Source: Aurantiochytrium sp. KH105
Taxonomy: Eukaryota > Sar > Bigyra > Thraustochytrida > Thraustochytriidae
NCBI GenBank assembly: GCA_003116975.1
Contig: BGKB01000040.1
Location: 62,001-126,000 of the forward strand
Direction: 5' to 3'
DNA length: 64,000 nucleotides
Part shown: piece after piece, positions 17,906-28,540 of the stretch
How the letters are laid out: each line of letters begins with the position of its first letter
Position numbering within the stretch: the first letter of the stretch is position 1
Made by a program: the position numbers and the translations under genes
Notes under the pieces: generated by a model
Databases searched by the model: none
The model's input: only the letters and a program-made list of their open reading frames with translations
Told to the model about the DNA's origin: nothing

Positions 17906-20900
17906 ATGGCCGGGACCGCGACAGTTGCAGGCGCTGCGCGACGGGGCCGCGCGGCTGCGTCGCAGCAGCAGCAGCAGCAGCAGCAGCAGCGGCAACGCCA
18001 GACAAAGAAGAGAACGACCAAGGCTGGTAACGATGAAAACGCAGAAGTTATGGCAAACGGAGGCGGCGGACCGGGCCACGATGCTGCTGCAAAGCTAAGG
18101 GCCTGCTTTGATGAGTGCCAGCGGTCCGCATTCACTCATACCAAGGCGATCCAACGCATCGTCGCTCTCCAGGAAACAGCGCCAGAGGCAACGGTCGAAG
18201 CCCAATTCAAAAAGCTTCTTAATCACATCATGCGCGTTGGCAAACGCGAACCGGCCGTGGAGCGCCTTGTCGCCTTTGTGGGACTTTGCTGCTCGGCCCG
18301 CAGCGATAATGCAGACAATGCCAACATTGGTAACGCGCTTCTCGAAAAGCTCCTAGACCACCTCTTGGACGCTCTGCATGCCAAAGACAAGTCTGCGAGG
18401 ATGCGTGCCGCTCAGCTTGTCAGCAACATCCTCGGCGTGATCCCTCGCGATGGCGACTTTCTTCAGGACGCCACGTGGGACAAACTCGAGTCGCGCATGC
18501 TGGGCCGTCTTGACGACAAGGTCGCCAACGTGCGCGCCCAGGCCGTGCGGGCCCTCGAGCGTCTCCAAGACACCGAGGCCTGTGCAAATGGCAAAGATCC
18601 TATCTGCAGCAAGCTCACCACCATGATGGAGTCCGACTCGAGCGCCGAGGTCCGCAAGGCCAGCATTCGCGCCGTGGTCATCAACAAGGCCTCTCTCAAG
18701 GCTATCTTGCGCCGCACGCGTGATACCAAGGACGACGTCCGAGCTGCCTCCTTCGAGCGCATCGGAACACATGTTCATGTCAAGATGCTCTCCATCTCGC
18801 ACCGCGTCGCGCTCCTTAACGAAGGACTCAATGAACGCTCACAAGTTGTTCGACTCGCCTGCGAGCGCATGTTCTGCGAAAAGTGGCTCGCTCTCGCAGG
18901 CGGAAACCCTCTTTCTCTGCTCAAGTATCTTGATGTGGAGGCTTCCCTGGACACTGTGCTTTTGGCTCTCCGCGTCCTCTTTGACGCCGCCTTTGACAAA
19001 TCGCGAGCCCAGGAAGCCTCGGAGGAGCTTCGTCGCGCTGCGAACTGGGACCTCTCGGGCCCGAACGCCAAACTCGTTCTCACACCCGAGGGAGCGGTCT
19101 ATCTTCGCGCAAAATGCGAAGCGCTCTTGCGCAATGGACGCGACGACGATGTCGAGGCTCTTATCCCGGACCTTACCTCCTTTGGCGAGGTCATGGCCGT
19201 GTGCCAGTCGCAAGTCGTTGAGAGCGCCGCAACGAAAGCCGCCGAGGACGCCGACCGTCTCGCAAGCGCGCGCTTTGTACTCGAACAACTCCTCGAGACC
19301 GCGCGCGGTCTCGACGCCTCGCATGATGTGGCAGGTCAGCACGCTCTCACGCAGTTCATTACAAAAATGCTCGACACGAGGCGAGGGCCTAATCTCGGCG
19401 TCGTTCAGGCGAGCCTCAAGCTCTTGCGCTCCTTTGTCGGAGACCACATGGAGGACCAGTTTGTGCGCCAGGGTGCATCGATTGTCTTTGACTGCCTCGA
19501 GCCTCTCGAAGCAAGCGCTGTCGAGCCTTCGTCCGCGGGAGCAGACGTGGCCAGTCTCGCCCAGCTGCAGGCGCAGCTTGAGGCCGCCGTTGCAAGTGAG
19601 GACTACGAGACTGCGGCGCGGCTCAAGAGGCAAGTCGCGGATCTGGAGCAGAGCCCCCAGGCAATTGAGGCTTGGCGCATGGAGCGCGCGCTGGTCATCG
19701 CAGTCAGCGTGCTGCAGGCAATTCGCCGCCCCGCGGTCATCGCCGAGCTCCAGGGTCTCATGGATCGCGTCATTTTGCCCAACCTCCAAGAGCGCGAGGA
19801 CGACCACTTGCGTCACCTCGCGCTCAAGGGCCTTGCGCTGTACTGTCAACTTGGCGCCTCGCAAGCGCGCAAGCATTTGCCCATTCTGAAAATGTTCCTC
19901 ACCGCAGAAGAGGAAACCCTCAACATTCGTGCCGACGCGCTGCGCGGCATCTTTGATTTGGTCATGCTCTGGGGACTGGCTGCGATCGCTGATGCCGATG
20001 CCGAGGAAGGCGCGTCACCTTCCGAGGCTGCGGCAGAAGATCTCATGTTCATGCTACTCGGATACATGGACAGTGACGACCACACGCTCCGGCTTGTAGC
20101 GGCAGAAGGTTTCGCCAAACTTGCCGTGGTGGGTCGCCTCGTCGACGTCCGCGTGCTCCAATGCCTCATCGTCCTTTACTTTCACCCCATGTCTTCTTCG
20201 GACGTTCGTCTGCGCCAGTGCCTGGCGGTCTGTTTTCCCATTCTTGCAGAGAACACTCAATCCGGCCGCGCGGCTATTGAGGAAATGGCAATTCCTCTTC
20301 TCGAGACGATTGTCTGCCCGCCTGCTGACTCGCCTCTGGGCGAGGTGCCCGTCGAGAGTGTCCTGCAGTACGTTGTATTTTTGCTCAGCTTTTCGGCCCC
20401 GACAGTCCAGACTGCCTTTGCGCAAGCACTTCTTGTGGAGCTCCTCGCTGCACCGACAGGGCCGCACATTCGTGTGCTTTCGCGTGCTCTTAACAACGTC
20501 AAGCTCGACGCCGATTGTGACCTCGCACTCCTCGTCAAGGTGGCCAACACGCTCGAAAGCAACAAGTCCTTTACGGATGGCGTGGCGGCCCGCCAGCTTG
20601 ACAAATTTCGTGCGCGACTCGCAGACCTGCTCAAGGCGAGCGGCGGTAAATCGAAGCAGAGCAACTCGGAAGACCACGCGGAGGATGCTGCTACCAAGTC
20701 CGCCCACGCCAACTCCGGAGCGGAGTCACATCAGGGGGTTATCTTTGAAGGAGATGAAGAGAAGTCGAATCCGTCTGACGGACTTGCCATGATCCTTGCT
20801 CGCGTCAAGGCACGAGCTAGTGTGCACGAGGATGGCGCAGTCGATGCAGAGGCTGCTGGTGCATCCACATCGGCATCGCAGACAAAGGAGAGCAAGGCGC

Positions 20901-21013
20901 GCCGGAAACTGAAGCGCAAGTCCATTTTTAGGGCTGCTATGGCTGTCGACGATGACGATCTGGAGGACGAAGATGACGAGGACGACTTTTCCGTGGCTTC
21001 GGACTCTGAATGA
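17906..21013 (+). CDS. condensin complex subunit CAP-G (HEAT-repeat)
   Basis: A 1035-residue protein that matches condensin subunit 3 (Ycg1/CAP-G) in length and layout. HEAT repeats run from about residue 60, with typical blocks such as MRAAQLVSNILG, the DDKVANVRAQAVRALERLQD repeat, and the Cnd3 segment LQCLIVLYFHP followed by RLRQCLAVCFP. CAP-G with CAP-H anchors DNA in condensin during chromosome compaction. Two oddities are visible. A polyglutamine tract encoded by CAG lies near residue 20. Near residues 552-582 a UVR-like helical hairpin (LEAAVASEDYETAARLKRQV) sits between HEAT repeats. The C-terminus is acidic (EDEDDEDDF). The ATG is in good context directly before the polyQ. Confidence 0.9.
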   Translation: MAGTATVAGAARRGRAAASQQQQQQQQQRQRQTKKRTTKAGNDENAEVMANGGGGPGHDAAAKLRACFDECQRSAFTHTKAIQRIVALQETAPEATVEAQFKKLLNHIMRVGKREPAVERLVAFVGLCCSARSDNADNANIGNALLEKLLDHLLDALHAKDKSARMRAAQLVSNILGVIPRDGDFLQDATWDKLESRMLGRLDDKVANVRAQAVRALERLQDTEACANGKDPICSKLTTMMESDSSAEVRKASIRAVVINKASLKAILRRTRDTKDDVRAASFERIGTHVHVKMLSISHRVALLNEGLNERSQVVRLACERMFCEKWLALAGGNPLSLLKYLDVEASLDTVLLALRVLFDAAFDKSRAQEASEELRRAANWDLSGPNAKLVLTPEGAVYLRAKCEALLRNGRDDDVEALIPDLTSFGEVMAVCQSQVVESAATKAAEDADRLASARFVLEQLLETARGLDASHDVAGQHALTQFITKMLDTRRGPNLGVVQASLKLLRSFVGDHMEDQFVRQGASIVFDCLEPLEASAVEPSSAGADVASLAQLQAQLEAAVASEDYETAARLKRQVADLEQSPQAIEAWRMERALVIAVSVLQAIRRPAVIAELQGLMDRVILPNLQEREDDHLRHLALKGLALYCQLGASQARKHLPILKMFLTAEEETLNIRADALRGIFDLVMLWGLAAIADADAEEGASPSEAAAEDLMFMLLGYMDSDDHTLRLVAAEGFAKLAVVGRLVDVRVLQCLIVLYFHPMSSSDVRLRQCLAVCFPILAENTQSGRAAIEEMAIPLLETIVCPPADSPLGEVPVESVLQYVVFLLSFSAPTVQTAFAQALLVELLAAPTGPHIRVLSRALNNVKLDADCDLALLVKVANTLESNKSFTDGVAARQLDKFRARLADLLKASGGKSKQSNSEDHAEDAATKSAHANSGAESHQGVIFEGDEEKSNPSDGLAMILARVKARASVHEDGAVDAEAAGASTSASQTKESKARRKLKRKSIFRAAMAVDDDDLEDEDDEDDFSVASDSE

Positions 21014-21090
21014 AGGAGAGCTCGATTCTTGGATCAAACCCCTGTCGGAGAAGCATTTGATGAAAGATTTTTAACAAGGCGCTTGGCCGT

Positions 21091-21197
21091 CTTTGTTTGT
21101 TTGCTTTGTTTGTTGGCTTTGTTTGTTTGCTTTGTTTGTTGGCTTTGTTTGTTTGCTTTGTTTGTTGGCTTTGTTTGTTGGCTTTGTTTGTTGGCTT
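21091..21197. repeat. TTTGTTTG/TTTGTTGGC tandem repeat
   Basis: About 107 bp of alternating CTTTGTTTGTTTG and CTTTGTTTGTTGG units just after the CAP-G stop. It lies in the probable 3' UTR. Confidence 0.85.
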
Positions 21198-21720
21198 ATT
21201 TCGCACGTAAAAGAAGGATTGGCGTGCTTTCAACTTTCGCTACCCTACTATTACAAAAGTTTTCCCTTGCTCTTCCTTGGTCGTTCTCATTGCACGAGGC
21301 CAGAGAAACTTGTGGGACCGCCCTCCCAAACATTTGACCCGTCTCGTTCCGCATGGATCGATAATATGGGGGAAAGCTGAAGGACTGGGATGGGACGACC
21401 GGACCCTAATCTTTTGTCTTCTACTGGTATACAGCTGCTTTTCGGCCGCGCACAGACTGCGATTCACACATTTGACGCCCTAACGGACGTGCTCCTTCGA
21501 CTTAGCGCCACACCATCCGGCAGGCCAATCTTTGGGAGAAGAGACTTGATCCTGCATGCGCAGTGCGAGCCCATCCCTCGAAGAATGTGCGCGAGGCACA
21601 GGCAAGCGCGAATCGGCGCCAAGCGATGTCCTTTAAAGTGACGTGGCCACTGGCGAGCTTGCAAGCCGACAAACAGGCAAGCAAGCATGCAGCCATTTAT
21701 TCGCTCCCGATCACATTGGC

Positions 21721-21840
21721 AATGGTGAGCACTGGCGAGCAGTGGCGAGCAATGGCTAGCAATGGCAAGCAATGGCAAGCAATGGCAAGCAATGGCAAGC
21801 AATGGCAAGCAATGGCTAGCAGTGGCAAGCACTGACAAGC
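21721..21840. repeat. 10-bp tandem repeat, twelve units
   Basis: Twelve consecutive decamers close to AATGGCAAGC, with exact 10-bp period from 21721 to 21840. Outer copies are diverged (AGTGGCGAGC, ACTGACAAGC) and central copies identical. It lies in the spacer between CAP-G and the phosphatidylserine synthase gene. Confidence 0.92.
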
Positions 21841-22454
21841 GAGCTCGAGGACGGTTGGCTGCCGCGCAAAGATCCTCGGATCGAGGCGACGCAGCGGGCC
21901 TCTACCAAAAACTGCCGTAAGGTACTACGTAGCGCGAGTGAGGTAGGGTAAGGTATGTCTCGCGCCGCTCGCGGCCTCGACGTCTCGACGCGTCTCGCCT
22001 CGGGCCCGTGCCTGTACCGCCCGGCCGTCCCGACGACCTGCGTCTGCCGGCCTGCCAGCCAGCCTGCCAGCAGCAGCAGCAGCAGCAGCCGCCTGCAGCG
22101 GCAGCGCCGAGCGCCTCAAGGTCGGTGCCGGGCTCGCGGGCGACGGCGGGCGGCAGTCCCCTCCGCGGCCGGAGTCGCCGTCTCCCGCTTCGCGCATATC
22201 CTGTCCTGTCCTGCGCATATCCTCCCTCGCCTGCGCGCGGCGCACGAAAGGCGCAGCGCGAGAGCGGCAGAGCGGCAACGCGAGGGCGCGAGCAGGCCGG
22301 GCGGAGCAGGCGCGCGCAGGCGGCGGGAGGAGGGGCTGGCGCCGCGCTCCTCGCGCGGAGAGAGCCCGCCCGCGAGCGGCGGCGGCGATCGTGGGAGACC
22401 GGGGCCAGGCGCGCTCGCAGGAAGCAAGCGAGCGAGCGGCGGCGCGCCTGCAGG

Positions 22455-24173
22455 ATGAGCGAGGAGCGCGAGGGGCGCACGCAGCTGCGGCAGCGCAAGA
22501 CGCAGCAGCGCGCGGAGAGGGGCCGCACGCCGGAGCGCAAGGGAAAGAGGGACGACGCCTCGCCGGCGTTCAAGGCCCGGCGTGACGAGGTCGAGCGCTC
22601 GCTGGAGCGCTCGGCAGAGAAACGGAGGTCCAGGTCTCTGTCGGCCTCGTCGACGCTCGAGGCCGCGAGCCCGGGCAACATCCAGGAGGAGGGCTTCATT
22701 GACGCCTTTTATCAGCCGCGGACCGTGACGGGCCTCGTTCTCCTGGTCTTTTTCGTAGTGTACCTGACGATCTGGAAGGAGGATGAGATCTTCACCGAGG
22801 AAAACCGCCTCCAGCGCGGTCTCTTGCTCGCAGCGTCAGCATTTCTGCTCTACAGTATGATCCAGCTCCGCGACGGCCACTTGCTGCGTCCTCACCCGGC
22901 CGTCTGGCGAGTTGTGCACGGCACGGGCCTTCTCTACTTTATGATCCTGGTCTACCTGTTGGCACAGGACATTGACGGCATTACCAGTTTTTTGCAGCTC
23001 TTTGACAAGACAGTAGGACCCAAGGAGACGGAGCACTCGTATGGTGACGACTGCCGTCTCTACGCAGCCGATGATCCGGAGAATCCTTACAAGAACATCA
23101 AGAACCAGCTGATGGACCGCTTTGTGATTGCGCATGCTGCCGGCTACGCGCTCAAGGCGCTGATTCTTCGGGATTGGGCACTGCTTTGGATTGTGAGCGT
23201 CATGTTTGAGGTGCTTGAGGTGACCTTTCAGCACATGTACCCGAACTTTAACGAGTGCTGGTGGGACCACCTCTTTCTGGACGTTTTTGGTTGCAACTTT
23301 ATCGGCATGATCGTTGGTATGGCGATCGTACGGTACATGGGAACGCACCAGTTCAACTGGACGGGCCGCCGCATCGAGTCCTTCCACGGTTACTTTGGCA
23401 AGATGAAGCGCGTCGCGCTCCAGTTCACGCCTCGCTCTTTTGAGACCTATGATTGGCATTTGTTCGAATCATGGCGTAGATTTGCGGTGTCAATCTCTGT
23501 CATTTTCATTTTGCTCTTGGGTGAGATGAACGCATTCTTCCTCAAGTCGACTTTCAACATTCCCATCAAGAGCGACATCAACCTCTACCGTCTTTCGTTC
23601 TGGGTGTTTATGACGTACATGGCCACCTTTGAATTTCATCGTTATGCAGAGGGCAAGAGTCGCCGCATCGGTGTCAACTCTTGGCTTGCTGCCTCGCTGG
23701 TATCACTTGAGACGCTTTTGGTCGTCAAGCACACGTACCAGCAAAATCTCTTTCGCCGCGAGCACCTTGCGCCCGCGAGCTACATTCTGCGCGGGTGGAC
23801 GGCGACGCTTGTCCTGGTTCTGCTCATGGGCGCATTCAAGTATGCGCGATGGGCGGTCGTGAGACTCGCCGGCGCCAAGATTCTGCGCGACGAGACGATC
23901 GTGGTCGACACGGATGACAAGGATGCCGCTGCCGCGGCAGCCGTTGTCGCCGAGGCGCGTCGCGGCAAGATTCGCTCAAGCTCGATTGACCTGATTGAGG
24001 CGGTCGTCCCTGGATCGGCAGTCTATATGCGCGCTGAGCGGACGCTTACGACGTTCTCGCGCGTGCTCACGTATTTGATCCCGCTTCCCCTCGTTATCGT
24101 CCTGTTGATCGACTGCTATCGCACGGCCGCTTTTCACCCGCCTCCGATGCCTGGAAAGACGAACGGCTGGTGA
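22455..24173 (+). CDS. phosphatidylserine synthase (base-exchange, PTDSS-like)
   Basis: A 572-residue polytopic protein of the PSS family, which swaps the head group of phosphatidylcholine or phosphatidylethanolamine for serine at the ER. About 75 basic, disordered residues precede the first helix (VTGLVLLVFFVVYLTIW). The conserved core includes DRFVIAHAAGYALKAL, the acidic helix FEVLEVTFQHMYPNFNECWWDH, and GCNFIGMIVGM, with further helices to the end and about nine to ten membrane segments in total. The core has the usual length; the C-terminal soluble loop with an Ala-rich run (residues ~485-500) is an addition. The ATG at 22455 begins the charged N-terminus; upstream codons are Ser/Arg-rich leader. 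PSS1 versus PSS2 type cannot be decided here. Confidence 0.88.
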   Translation: MSEEREGRTQLRQRKTQQRAERGRTPERKGKRDDASPAFKARRDEVERSLERSAEKRRSRSLSASSTLEAASPGNIQEEGFIDAFYQPRTVTGLVLLVFFVVYLTIWKEDEIFTEENRLQRGLLLAASAFLLYSMIQLRDGHLLRPHPAVWRVVHGTGLLYFMILVYLLAQDIDGITSFLQLFDKTVGPKETEHSYGDDCRLYAADDPENPYKNIKNQLMDRFVIAHAAGYALKALILRDWALLWIVSVMFEVLEVTFQHMYPNFNECWWDHLFLDVFGCNFIGMIVGMAIVRYMGTHQFNWTGRRIESFHGYFGKMKRVALQFTPRSFETYDWHLFESWRRFAVSISVIFILLLGEMNAFFLKSTFNIPIKSDINLYRLSFWVFMTYMATFEFHRYAEGKSRRIGVNSWLAASLVSLETLLVVKHTYQQNLFRREHLAPASYILRGWTATLVLVLLMGAFKYARWAVVRLAGAKILRDETIVVDTDDKDAAAAAAVVAEARRGKIRSSSIDLIEAVVPGSAVYMRAERTLTTFSRVLTYLIPLPLVIVLLIDCYRTAAFHPPPMPGKTNGW

Positions 24174-25026
24174 TGATGGGTCGACCCGTCTGCACCGGGA
24201 TGCTGGAGACGTTTTCCCTCCCTGCCTCCAAAGTTCGGTGTCTCGAATTTTTATATAATCCCCAAATCATGGTTTTAACATTGATTGACCTCCCTGCTGG
24301 CGATTGAAGATATGTCTTTCGCTTCCATCACCCCCCCTCCCCCCCCTCTCCCCTAAAAAAGTGAGGAAAAGTTGAAGTCTCGGGTACAAGTTGTGTGTGA
24401 ACGTAGGCGTAGAAAAGACGAAAACGTTGGCTTTGGTATTTTCATGCAAATCAGCATCAAAGCATGATGAACGAACGTAGGATGAGGATCACGTTAGGAG
24501 AGTCAAATTCTCAAAACACACCAACATTGGAAGAGAGACATTTTTCATGCTCTAACCAATTGGCTTTCACTCTGGCCAAGTACAACCAACGAGATATGGG
24601 CAGAGGCGTCTTCCAAGTCAAACGCTACGTTTCCGAGCTTTTCCTCGAGCATGCCAATTTTATCTTGTGGTGTTGGTTGTCCTTGGCAGCCCGCAAGACA
24701 TAGGATAGAATTCCAAAAACAAAGGGATAATATCCGTTGCACGAAAAATCCGCAAGGGACTATTTACAAGTGTCCCCTCGCGCGCGGGCGAGAGATCACG
24801 GTCGCGCTCAAATCCACCGAGGCAGTCCGTCTTCAAGCGCGCGCACAAGAGGGAGTAGAGCGCATCGGGGCGCGAGTTCGAGCGCGCCCGTGCGCACGCT
24901 CTCAAGAGCATATACCAAGCGTGCGTAAAGGCAAAGGCTTGGGTTGTGTGACCCATCCACCCATCTTGGGCACGCTTGCGTGCGGTCGCCAGGCAGACAG
25001 ACAGAGCGACAAGACAGTCCATCACC
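24174..25026. other. spacer with a poly-C tract
   Basis: Holds the 3' flank of the PSS gene, a C-rich tract (about 24327-24353) and AT-rich DNA up to the RSPH14-like gene. Short open frames only; no gene supported. Confidence 0.5.
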
Positions 25027-26520
25027 ATGCAGAACACTCGGTCTCAGCACGAGACCAGCGACGAGCTGTGCAAGAGACACCCATACTACCCGGAGGATCC
25101 GGTCAACGTGGCTCGTTTTGCCAAGGAGATCCGACCCGACGAAGTTTTCGAAGCGTATGGTGACCGATGCTTTCGCAAGTTGGTTCGCGTGTTTAGCAAC
25201 AATGACCTGCCCCACGAAAAACACGTCGAGGCAGCAAACGTAATTCTCGATGCCAGCAAGGCCATCGATAAGAGACAAGACGCGGTCACCGCCGGTACCG
25301 TCGAAATTGCGACACAGCGTCTTGCCAGTGCCTCGGGCGATGTACGCGAGGTGGCAGCCTACGTTCTTGCAAGTCTTTTCGTCTTGCGAGAAGCGCGGAC
25401 GCGGGCTAACAAGGTAAACGCCATTCAAGCACTCGTGAATCTCTTGTCTGATGCCTATGGTTTTGTCCGCAGTGCGGCAAGTCAGGCGCTTGCGACGCTG
25501 GCAACGAGCGCAGACGGGATCGAGGCGCTTTGCGCGCTTCCGTCGGCCATTAGCAGCATTGTGCGCGCTCTGCCGGACGTGGACGGCACCGTCGGCGTGC
25601 ACCAAGCTCTCCTTCAGACCCTGTGCTCTGTCTCGAAAACAGCTCATGGTGTGGAGCTCTGTCTCGCGGCGCATTGCGAGCAGCAGCTCATGGAGCTTGC
25701 AAGTGTCGAACCTCTGGCCATGGTGCGGGTCGCCACGAACCTTTCACTCTGGCCTCAAGGCAGGACGCAACTGATCGACATTGAGATGATGCACGAGCTC
25801 GGAGTGATTACACGCGATGCCGGCGACTCGGAGCTGCGGAGACTTGCTACGAGCTGCATTTTCGCGCTCAGCGTGCACAAGACTGCCAAGGAGCAAATTG
25901 GGAGTGACGAGGTGGTGAGCGAGAGCCTGATGCAGTGTCTCAGCGACGCAAGCAAGAGCGTTCAGGTCAACGCCATCAACGCTATTGTGTCTGCGTCCGA
26001 GATCCCGGCGATCCAGGACCATTTCGTACAGCTCGCGCTCTTCGAGGGCGAAGTAGAGCGTATCTTCGGAAGCGCTGCAGCAAGGTCACTTATCCCGCTC
26101 ATTCGGGAAGCGCAGCGCACGGGGCCGGGAACGCCCATCGCTGGGCCGGCGGCCTCATTGGGCCCGGCGGGGCAGCCCGAAAACATCATTGTCGCGGCTG
26201 TGGACGTCCTCGACGCCCTCGCGCATGTTTCGGACGAGGCGCGCCGCGATATTTTCGACGTCTTGCACTCGGTGGAGACGACGGCGAGTTTGCTGGGACA
26301 CGAGAATCCGCTTATTCGCAGGCACGCGCGCGAGCTCGCCAAGGCGCTCTGCGTCGACGGTCCGAGCGCGACAGCCTCAAGACGACTTCGCCACTACATT
26401 CTCAAACACGCGGACACCGAGGGCACGAATGTTTTCGCCCGCATCGACGACGCTCTTTCCGCGGAGCCTGACGATCTTGCGGCCGCCATCGACGGTCTCG
26501 CGAGTCTCCAAATGTACTAG
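25027..26520 (+). CDS. armadillo-repeat protein, RSPH14-like (radial spoke)
   Basis: A 497-residue all-helical protein of consecutive ARM/HEAT-type repeats (for example AIQALVNLLSDAYGFVRSAA and SLMQCLSDASKSVQVNAINA). The opening, with a DPVNVARFA segment, an AYG-x-R short helix and KLVRVF, and the regular repeat phase resemble RSPH14/RTDR1 of motile cilia. That fits an organism with flagellated zoospores, but the assignment rests on recall of the repeat pattern and the protein is longer than animal RSPH14, with a C-terminal extension of about 130 residues. A Gly/Pro loop (near residue 370) interrupts the repeats. The ATG at 25027 follows CATCACC; seventeen earlier codons are leader. Confidence 0.6.
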   Translation: MQNTRSQHETSDELCKRHPYYPEDPVNVARFAKEIRPDEVFEAYGDRCFRKLVRVFSNNDLPHEKHVEAANVILDASKAIDKRQDAVTAGTVEIATQRLASASGDVREVAAYVLASLFVLREARTRANKVNAIQALVNLLSDAYGFVRSAASQALATLATSADGIEALCALPSAISSIVRALPDVDGTVGVHQALLQTLCSVSKTAHGVELCLAAHCEQQLMELASVEPLAMVRVATNLSLWPQGRTQLIDIEMMHELGVITRDAGDSELRRLATSCIFALSVHKTAKEQIGSDEVVSESLMQCLSDASKSVQVNAINAIVSASEIPAIQDHFVQLALFEGEVERIFGSAAARSLIPLIREAQRTGPGTPIAGPAASLGPAGQPENIIVAAVDVLDALAHVSDEARRDIFDVLHSVETTASLLGHENPLIRRHARELAKALCVDGPSATASRRLRHYILKHADTEGTNVFARIDDALSAEPDDLAAAIDGLASLQMY

Positions 26521-27766
26521 TATTCTTCTAACCAATGGCTCGTGACCAAACTCGGACTGTGAGTGACCCACGGTGAGGAGTGTTGCACGATGACGCGTCC
26601 CACCAGCAGCAGCGGTGCGGCAGCTCGGCCATCACATCGCCATCCCACCCCGCACGCACGACCTGAATGTATACTGCCGCCGCCGGCGAGTAAGAGCTGC
26701 GTCCCGATCTTGAAATGCTTGCTTGCTCCACACGGTCGACTCGGCCCCAGCGCGGCGCCCCGCGCCCCGTCCTCGCCCGCCTCGTCTGCACGTCGCACAC
26801 CGGAGTCCGCGCGGCTCGAGGGTGACGACGTCGCCAGCCTCGGCGCTTGCGTCTTGCGCTCTCCTTCCGGCTTTGCCGCCCGCCCACCCGCCCAGGCGTC
26901 CCAGCTCAGCGTCCCATCCTCGCGCTCTGCGCCGCTCGCCCGCCCGCTTCTCCACGCTCGCGACGGGCGGTCTCCGAGGCCGCTGCTGCTCTCCTTCGCC
27001 GAGTCGCTCCCGTTGTCCTCCTCCTCCTCGTCCTCCTCCTCCTCGTCGTCGTCGTCGTCGTGTGATCGTCATCCAGAGAGAACAGCATGGCACGGGTCAT
27101 CTTGGAGTCCAAGAAGGCCGAGGCTGCGACCGCGACGAGATGGCGCTTGCGATCGCTCGACGTCGCCGGGACGCTGCGCTCGCACGCGTCCGGCGCACGA
27201 GCTTTTGCTTGCTTGTTTACTTGCTTGCTCGCTCGGTGCGGTGCGGTGAGCTGAGCTGCGCGGGCGCTGGCCTGGGCGGGAAGCAAGTGAGTGAGAACGC
27301 GGTGCAGCTGCAGTGCTTCTGCACTGCAAGAAGCGAGCGGGCGCTGGAAGCCCGGGGCGGATGAGAGCGATGGCCGTGAGGCGCGGATGATGACATCAGC
27401 GGCGGCCTCGTCGTCAGCAAACCAGGAATCGGACTCGCCCGGCCAGCCAGCCAGCAAGCCAGCCAGCAGGGGCAGGGCGGGCGCGAACCGCGACGCGAAC
27501 AAGGGACGCCAAGCCAAGCCAAGCCAAGCCCAGCCCAGCCATAGCACGAGCTCGCGACGACCGAGACGCGAGCAAACTGCGAATAGACAACTCGACGCCG
27601 ACGCCGCGAAGCCAAGCCAAGCAAAGCGCAAAGGGATCTAGACACACAGGGGCGTGGCGTGGCGCGGCGAGCGCGAGAGCGAGCGCGAGGAAGCGCGGAA
27701 GTGAGCAACAGCCAAAGCAGGAGCAGAAGGTCACCCGTCACTGCCGCTTGACGTGGATCGAGAAAA
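26521..27766. other. GC-rich spacer and leader of ELO elongase 2
   Basis: Contains a (TCC/TCG)n trinucleotide run (about 27018-27060) and AAGCC pentanucleotide repeats (about 27507-27540). Long open frames on both strands are Pro/Ser/Arg-rich artefacts. No gene is supported. Confidence 0.5.
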
Positions 27767-28540
27767 ATGCTCGAGGGGATCAAGAACATTGACGTGGCGC
27801 AGCTGGCGCCGCTGTACGATGATCTGTACATGCTGGTTCCGATCTACGCCCTGGGCGTGCCCTTGCTCAGGGCACACTACAAGGGCGTGCCCTTCAACGC
27901 CGGGCTCTGGAAACCCATCATGGTCGTTTACAATGCGATCATGACGATCTTTTCGGCGGCGTGCGCTGTTGGCATGGCGTACATTGTTTGGGGTAAATTC
28001 GGCGGCAACATCAAACGTAACGAGTGCGACGCCTTCGCCAAAGACGAGCTTTACGACTGGATTGTGTGGGCGTTTTACATGTCCAAGTACATCGAGTTTG
28101 CCGACACCTTTTTTCTCATCATCAAAGGCAAGGGCGTCTCGTGGCTCCACTATTACCACCACATTGGCGCTGCAATTGACATGGGCATCCTCTGGAAGTC
28201 TGGTGCCGAGGCGACGTGGATCTTCGTCCTCTTCAACGGGACTGTGCACACGGTCATGTACGCATATTACGGCGCCGCGCTCGTGGGCTACCGTCTCAAG
28301 GGCAAGAGCATGATCACCGTCATGCAGATTGCCCAGTTCATCGTCGGCATGGGCACCTTTTACACGTACGCGGACGTGCCCTGCTTTGCCAGCAGCAGCC
28401 AGCTCATGTTTGTCTACTACTTTACCAACGCGTACGTGTTTGGCGTCCTCTGCTTCTTTCTCAACTTTTTCCTGCAAAACTACATCAAGAAGGCCCCGGC
28501 TAAGACGGGCGCCGCCCCGGCCACCAAAAAGGTCGACTAG
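27767..28540 (+). CDS. ELO-family fatty-acid elongase 2
   Basis: A 257-residue ELO protein of standard length. Motifs in order: MSKYIEFADTFFLIIKGK (the KxxExxDT box), histidine box WLHYYHHIGA, HTVMYAYYG, and TVMQIAQFIVG, with six to seven helices and a Lys-rich C-terminus (KKAP and later KKVD). It catalyses the condensation step of fatty-acid elongation in the ER. The HYYHH box and the short hydrophilic ends resemble PUFA elongases of marine protists, so an 18- or 20-carbon polyunsaturated substrate is plausible but not shown. It is much shorter than elongase 1 at 8.7 kb and lacks its coiled-coil N-terminus, so the two are not recent duplicates. Confidence 0.9.
   Translation: MLEGIKNIDVAQLAPLYDDLYMLVPIYALGVPLLRAHYKGVPFNAGLWKPIMVVYNAIMTIFSAACAVGMAYIVWGKFGGNIKRNECDAFAKDELYDWIVWAFYMSKYIEFADTFFLIIKGKGVSWLHYYHHIGAAIDMGILWKSGAEATWIFVLFNGTVHTVMYAYYGAALVGYRLKGKSMITVMQIAQFIVGMGTFYTYADVPCFASSSQLMFVYYFTNAYVFGVLCFFLNFFLQNYIKKAPAKTGAAPATKKVD

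Noticed and set aside
21721..21840. 10-bp repeats considered as an iteron-type origin
   Set aside because: No replication gene or AT-rich unwinding region is nearby, and the genome is eukaryotic; a simple satellite is enough.
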